From Hoylesella shahii DSM 15611 = JCM 12083 (GTDB lineage Bacteria > Bacteroidota > Bacteroidia > Bacteroidales > Bacteroidaceae), in the NCBI RefSeq assembly GCF_000613445.1, contig NZ_BAIZ01000011.1:1-64000 (forward strand): DNA of 64,000 bases, written 5' to 3'. Positions 60,932 to 64,000 of this stretch are shown here, in pieces. Both the position numbers and the translations under genes were made by a program. Within the stretch, counting starts at the first letter, position 1; each line of letters opens with the position of its first letter. Below the pieces are notes generated by a model. That model was not told the DNA's origin. It was given only the letters and a program-made list of their open reading frames with translations, and made no database searches.

Positions 60932-63178
60932 TTATTGATGGGGAATGGCTGGTACATTTTCTTCTGCACGCATTTTAAATTCCAGCTTTGCACCCTTTAT
61001 CAGTTCGCTATGCTTCACAAATTGAGAGTGATATGGTTGCCCGTTTAGCAATAGTTGCGATACATATACATTTGTGGGGCTGTTTTGCGGAGCGACAATA
61101 TGGATGGTTTTTCCATTGGGAAGATGTAGGGTGGCTTGCCTAAACAGTGGACTGCCCACTGCATATTCGCCGCTGATGGGCGACAAAGGATAAAAGCCCA
61201 AGGCCGAGAATACGTACCAAGCAGACATCTGCCCGTTGTCTTCGTCGCCACAATAGCCGTCGGGACGTGGCGCATAAAGGCGCGACATGATGGTTCGCAC
61301 CAGGCGTTGTGTCTTCCACGGCTGGCAAAAAGCGTAGAGGTATGGCACGTGGTGCATAGGCTCGTTCAAGTGGGCGTATTGTCCCATGTCGGCATTTTGC
61401 ATCTCCCTGATGAGGTGGATGATGCCGCGCTTATAATAAGAAATGTCGTAACGCTGGGTTTGCGAGAACACCGAGTCGAGCTTTTCCACAAACTTGGCTT
61501 GTCCGCCCATCAGCTTTTGCAGGCCAATAACATCGTGCGGAACAAACCAAGTGTATTGCCAGCTGTTGCCTTCGGTAAAGTGGTCGCCCCAGCGATATGG
61601 GTCGAAAGGCGTTAAGAAACGCCCTTTACTGTCTTTGGGGCGCATCAATCCCGTGTTCTTGTCGAACAAGTGGCGATAGTTAAGACTTCTTTGACGGAAA
61701 GTTTCTTGCTCTTTCTTGGGGCGGTTCAATGCTTGGGCCAGGCGATAGATGCAATAATCGTCGTAAGCGTACTCCAAGGTGCGCGACACGTTCTGGTTAA
61801 CGTCCACATCGCAAGGCACATATCCCAATGCGTTATATTGGGCAAAGCCCTTCCTGCCAACCGAACTAACAGGGCCAACGCCTTCCGTACTCTTGCGGAT
61901 GGCCTCGTAAAGCAAGCCTATGTCGTACCCGCGAATGCCTTTGAGGTAAGCATCGGCGATAACCGATGCCGAATGTTGGCCAATCATACAATCGCGATGT
62001 CCAGGACTGAACCATTCGGGCAGCCATCCGCTTTCCTTATATACGTTTTCCAATCCGCGTAAAATCTCGGTCACGATGTTTGGATACATCAGGTTGAGGA
62101 AAGGAAATTGCGCCCTGAACGTGTCCCAAAAGCCGTTGTCGGCATAGAGGATGCCAGGCATGATGCGCCCATTATAGGGGCTGTAATGCAGGGTGTCGCC
62201 TTTGTCGTCTATCTCGTAGAACTTGCGGGGGAATATCAACATGCGATAAAGGCTGGTGTAGAAGGTGCGCATATCATCGTCGGTGCCGCCCGCAACGCTT
62301 ACTTTTGCCAATTCCGCATCCCATGTTTGTTCGGCTTTTGCTTTCACTTCGTCGAAACTTTGCTTGCCAATCTCTTGCAAATTAAGCTCAGCTTGTTCTT
62401 CGCTAATGTACGAAGTGGCGATGTGCATCTCAACGGTTTCGCCCCGTTTAAGGTCGAAACCCACCACGGCTCCCACGTGTTGTCCCTGCTGTTCGTATTG
62501 GCCATCCAGCAATTGCTTATCTTTCCAGATGGTGGCGTTGAGGAAAGGGCGGTTGAAGGTTATCACGAAGAAGTTTTTAAAGGCAGGGCCAACCCCGCCG
62601 TTGTTCTTTGTTGAATAGCCCACGATACGCCTTTGCTCGGGTATGACCTTAACATACGAACCGCCATTGCAGGCATCTAGCACCACGTACGCGCTGTCGC
62701 CGCCGTTAAATCGCATTCTAAATGCCGCCGCCCTTTCGGTGGGCGTAAGCTCCACGTTGGTTTGCGCATCGCCTAGGTAGGCGTGGTAATAATGGGGTAG
62801 GGCTATTTCTGTTTTGTGCGAAAACCAACTGCGGCGGCGTTCTTCGGTAAAGTCGTTGCGGCGCGTAATGGGCATTACCGATAGTTGGCCGTAATCGTTA
62901 ATCCAAAGACTGGCTTGGTGGGTCTGCTTAAAGCCGTAGAGAAAGTTCTCTTGATAGGTATACAGAAAGCCATTGCCAAGCTTTCCCGTGTGGGGTGCCC
63001 AGTTGTTCATGCCGAAGGGTAGGCAAACGGTTGGGTAGGTGTTTCCGTTGGATAGTTCCATGCTCGACTGTGTACCCATCAGGGGGTTCACATAGTGGGT
63101 CAGTCCCTCTGCTTTGCAGAGCATAGTGCCTGCAAATGCAAGGAGGTATGCAAGGAGATAGCTATTGGGTCGTTTCAT
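60932..63178 (-). CDS. GH92 alpha-mannosidase
   Basis: 748 residues. Signal peptide (1-23), then the GH92 start YVNPLMGTQSS and NGNTYPTVCLPFGMNNWAPH. The catalytic barrel motifs are HFTEGNSWQYTWFVPHD (general acid Glu) and GYCGDEDNGQMSAWYVFSALGFYPLSP (base Asp pair). GH92 enzymes are calcium-dependent exo-mannosidases acting on N-glycans or fungal mannan. It lies 40 bases upstream of GH20 on the same strand and is probably co-transcribed; GH31 precedes it by 83 bases. Confidence 0.96.
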   Translation of the reverse strand: MKRPNSYLLAYLLAFAGTMLCKAEGLTHYVNPLMGTQSSMELSNGNTYPTVCLPFGMNNWAPHTGKLGNGFLYTYQENFLYGFKQTHQASLWINDYGQLSVMPITRRNDFTEERRRSWFSHKTEIALPHYYHAYLGDAQTNVELTPTERAAAFRMRFNGGDSAYVVLDACNGGSYVKVIPEQRRIVGYSTKNNGGVGPAFKNFFVITFNRPFLNATIWKDKQLLDGQYEQQGQHVGAVVGFDLKRGETVEMHIATSYISEEQAELNLQEIGKQSFDEVKAKAEQTWDAELAKVSVAGGTDDDMRTFYTSLYRMLIFPRKFYEIDDKGDTLHYSPYNGRIMPGILYADNGFWDTFRAQFPFLNLMYPNIVTEILRGLENVYKESGWLPEWFSPGHRDCMIGQHSASVIADAYLKGIRGYDIGLLYEAIRKSTEGVGPVSSVGRKGFAQYNALGYVPCDVDVNQNVSRTLEYAYDDYCIYRLAQALNRPKKEQETFRQRSLNYRHLFDKNTGLMRPKDSKGRFLTPFDPYRWGDHFTEGNSWQYTWFVPHDVIGLQKLMGGQAKFVEKLDSVFSQTQRYDISYYKRGIIHLIREMQNADMGQYAHLNEPMHHVPYLYAFCQPWKTQRLVRTIMSRLYAPRPDGYCGDEDNGQMSAWYVFSALGFYPLSPISGEYAVGSPLFRQATLHLPNGKTIHIVAPQNSPTNVYVSQLLLNGQPYHSQFVKHSELIKGAKLEFKMRAEENVPAIPHQ

Positions 63179-63261
63179 TTTGAGTGGGGTTAATTGACAA
63201 ATGAGACATTTATGCGGATGCTACGAGTGTGGCGAATGGTTGAAAGGGTGCAATGATATGC

Positions 63262-64000
63262 TTATTCAATCAACGTCCAGTTCTTCACCTTATATCTTAC
63301 ACCCTTAAATTTGCCTGTGCGTTTAATGCTTCCGCGCCCATTCCAGCTAAGCAACACCTTATTATATATACCGCTTTCAAAACCATAGCTAATGCCGTCG
63401 TCTTCGAAAAGCGATGTGTTGCGGGCTTGCTTGCCATAAACGCGGCAATTCAGTACGAACGTTGTTTGGGGTGTAATACAATCTGTGGGTTCGGCCAAGG
63501 GTAAGATGGTGCCTTCGCGAACAAAGAGCGGCACCTCGTGTAGTGCGAAGCGCACGTTGTGGCTTCGGCCGCCTTCCAGCTTTTCGTTGGTGTTGAAGTT
63601 GTACCAGTTGCCTTCGGGTAGGTACACCGTTCGCTCGTTGCCTTTACCCACAATGGGGCAGGCAAGCAAGTCGTCGCCAATAAGAAATTGGTTGTCTATC
63701 GCCGCTGCGGCCTTGTCTTTTGGATAGTTCAGCACCAAGGGCTTGAAAGGCGGTGTGCCATCTGTGCGATAGCGGGCGAATTGGGCGTAAAGGTATGGCA
63801 CCAGCGACATGCGGAAGTTGAGTAATTGGCGCACCACGTCTTCGTTTTTGGTGGCCGTAGGCAAGAATTTGTCTTCGTTGTTAAGCTGTTTATCAAATTG
63901 CAGCCATGCTGGATTGCGCAGATACCAACCATTAAAGAGGGTTTGGGCCGATAGTACGGCCACTTGCACGCGGCGGAAGAAGTCTTCTTCATCGGCCGAC
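63262..64000 (-). CDS. GH31 alpha-glycosidase, N-terminus cut by window edge
   Basis: Reading frame open through the right edge; only the C-terminal ~246 residues are present. They match the GH31 barrel end and beta domains: RQLLNFRMSLVPYLYAQF, NQFLIGDDLLACPIVGKGNERTVYLPEGNWYNFNTNEKLEGG, VPLFVREGTILPLAEP, SLFEDDGISYGFESG. Catalytic aspartates lie outside the window. Acts on alpha-linked glucose, xylose or similar residues. First gene of the GH31-GH92-GH20 cluster as seen here. Confidence 0.9.
   Translation of the reverse strand, partial: SADEEDFFRRVQVAVLSAQTLFNGWYLRNPAWLQFDKQLNNEDKFLPTATKNEDVVRQLLNFRMSLVPYLYAQFARYRTDGTPPFKPLVLNYPKDKAAAAIDNQFLIGDDLLACPIVGKGNERTVYLPEGNWYNFNTNEKLEGGRSHNVRFALHEVPLFVREGTILPLAEPTDCITPQTTFVLNCRVYGKQARNTSLFEDDGISYGFESGIYNKVLLSWNGRGSIKRTGKFKGVRYKVKNWTLIE

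Overview
The window is a piece of a Bacteroidales chromosome, most likely Prevotellaceae (Prevotella or one of its recent splits). The evidence is a SusC/SusD pair under an ECF sigma/FecR pair, many exported glycoside hydrolases, Bacteroidetes-type promoter boxes (TAnnTTTG), lipoproteins with short Bacteroidetes lipoboxes, and the conserved order DUF6242 - DUF6089 - uppS - bamA - skp - skp - skp-like - murI - rbfA. No rRNA, insertion sequence, prophage or CRISPR array is visible. One tRNA (Gln) is present.

Layout. 1-8.4 kb: an M28 peptidase (cut by the left edge), a fused C26 amidotransferase/M19 dipeptidase, an Lrp/AsnC regulator, three FKBP prolyl isomerases, a sirtuin and a lipocalin-like lipoprotein. 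8.4-16.6 kb: a repeat-rich intergenic block, a small exported protein, and a giant DUF4132-type protein with its small partner. 16.6-29.8 kb: a polysaccharide-utilisation locus (PUL) on the minus strand, reading sigma factor, FecR anti-sigma, SusC with an STN domain, SusD, an endo/exonuclease/phosphatase lipoprotein, and a 1571-residue GH89-GH3 fusion. 30.2 kb: tRNA-Gln. 31-35 kb: a lipoprotein, a gutted TonB-dependent receptor and a GH32 fructanase. 35-37.3 kb: an island of immunity-type genes (SUKH, Imm26-like, SUKH-like). 37.8-44.3 kb: small proteins, an OmpA-type protein, a lipoprotein with 17-residue repeats and a fimbrillin-like lipoprotein. 45.5-58.7 kb: the envelope-biogenesis core (isoprenoid carrier, BamA, Skp chaperones, MurI, RbfA, LolC/E-like permease, PfkB kinase, PAP2/IPC-synthase-like protein, NAD-dependent epimerase). 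59.2-64 kb: GH20, GH92 and GH31 on the minus strand, consistent with host glycan trimming.

Two results stand out. First, three intergenic regions (8602-9215, 30401-31071, 44510-45157) look like copies of one undescribed non-coding element. Each is bounded by a 27-29 bp motif (TGTAAA ... TTTAACAT) and carries a tandem array with an exact 22-bp period built on the core TTGCGTTTTG; in one copy the array is inverted. Second, sixteen reading-frame breaks are spread over fourteen genes, including bamA and the skp genes. Fifteen are repaired by restoring one base, and one by restoring two, in a short run of identical bases. I read these as base-calling undercalls rather than decay, so the affected genes are given as single loci. 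The truncated TonB receptor at 32.4-33.1 kb is different, because a large internal segment is missing.
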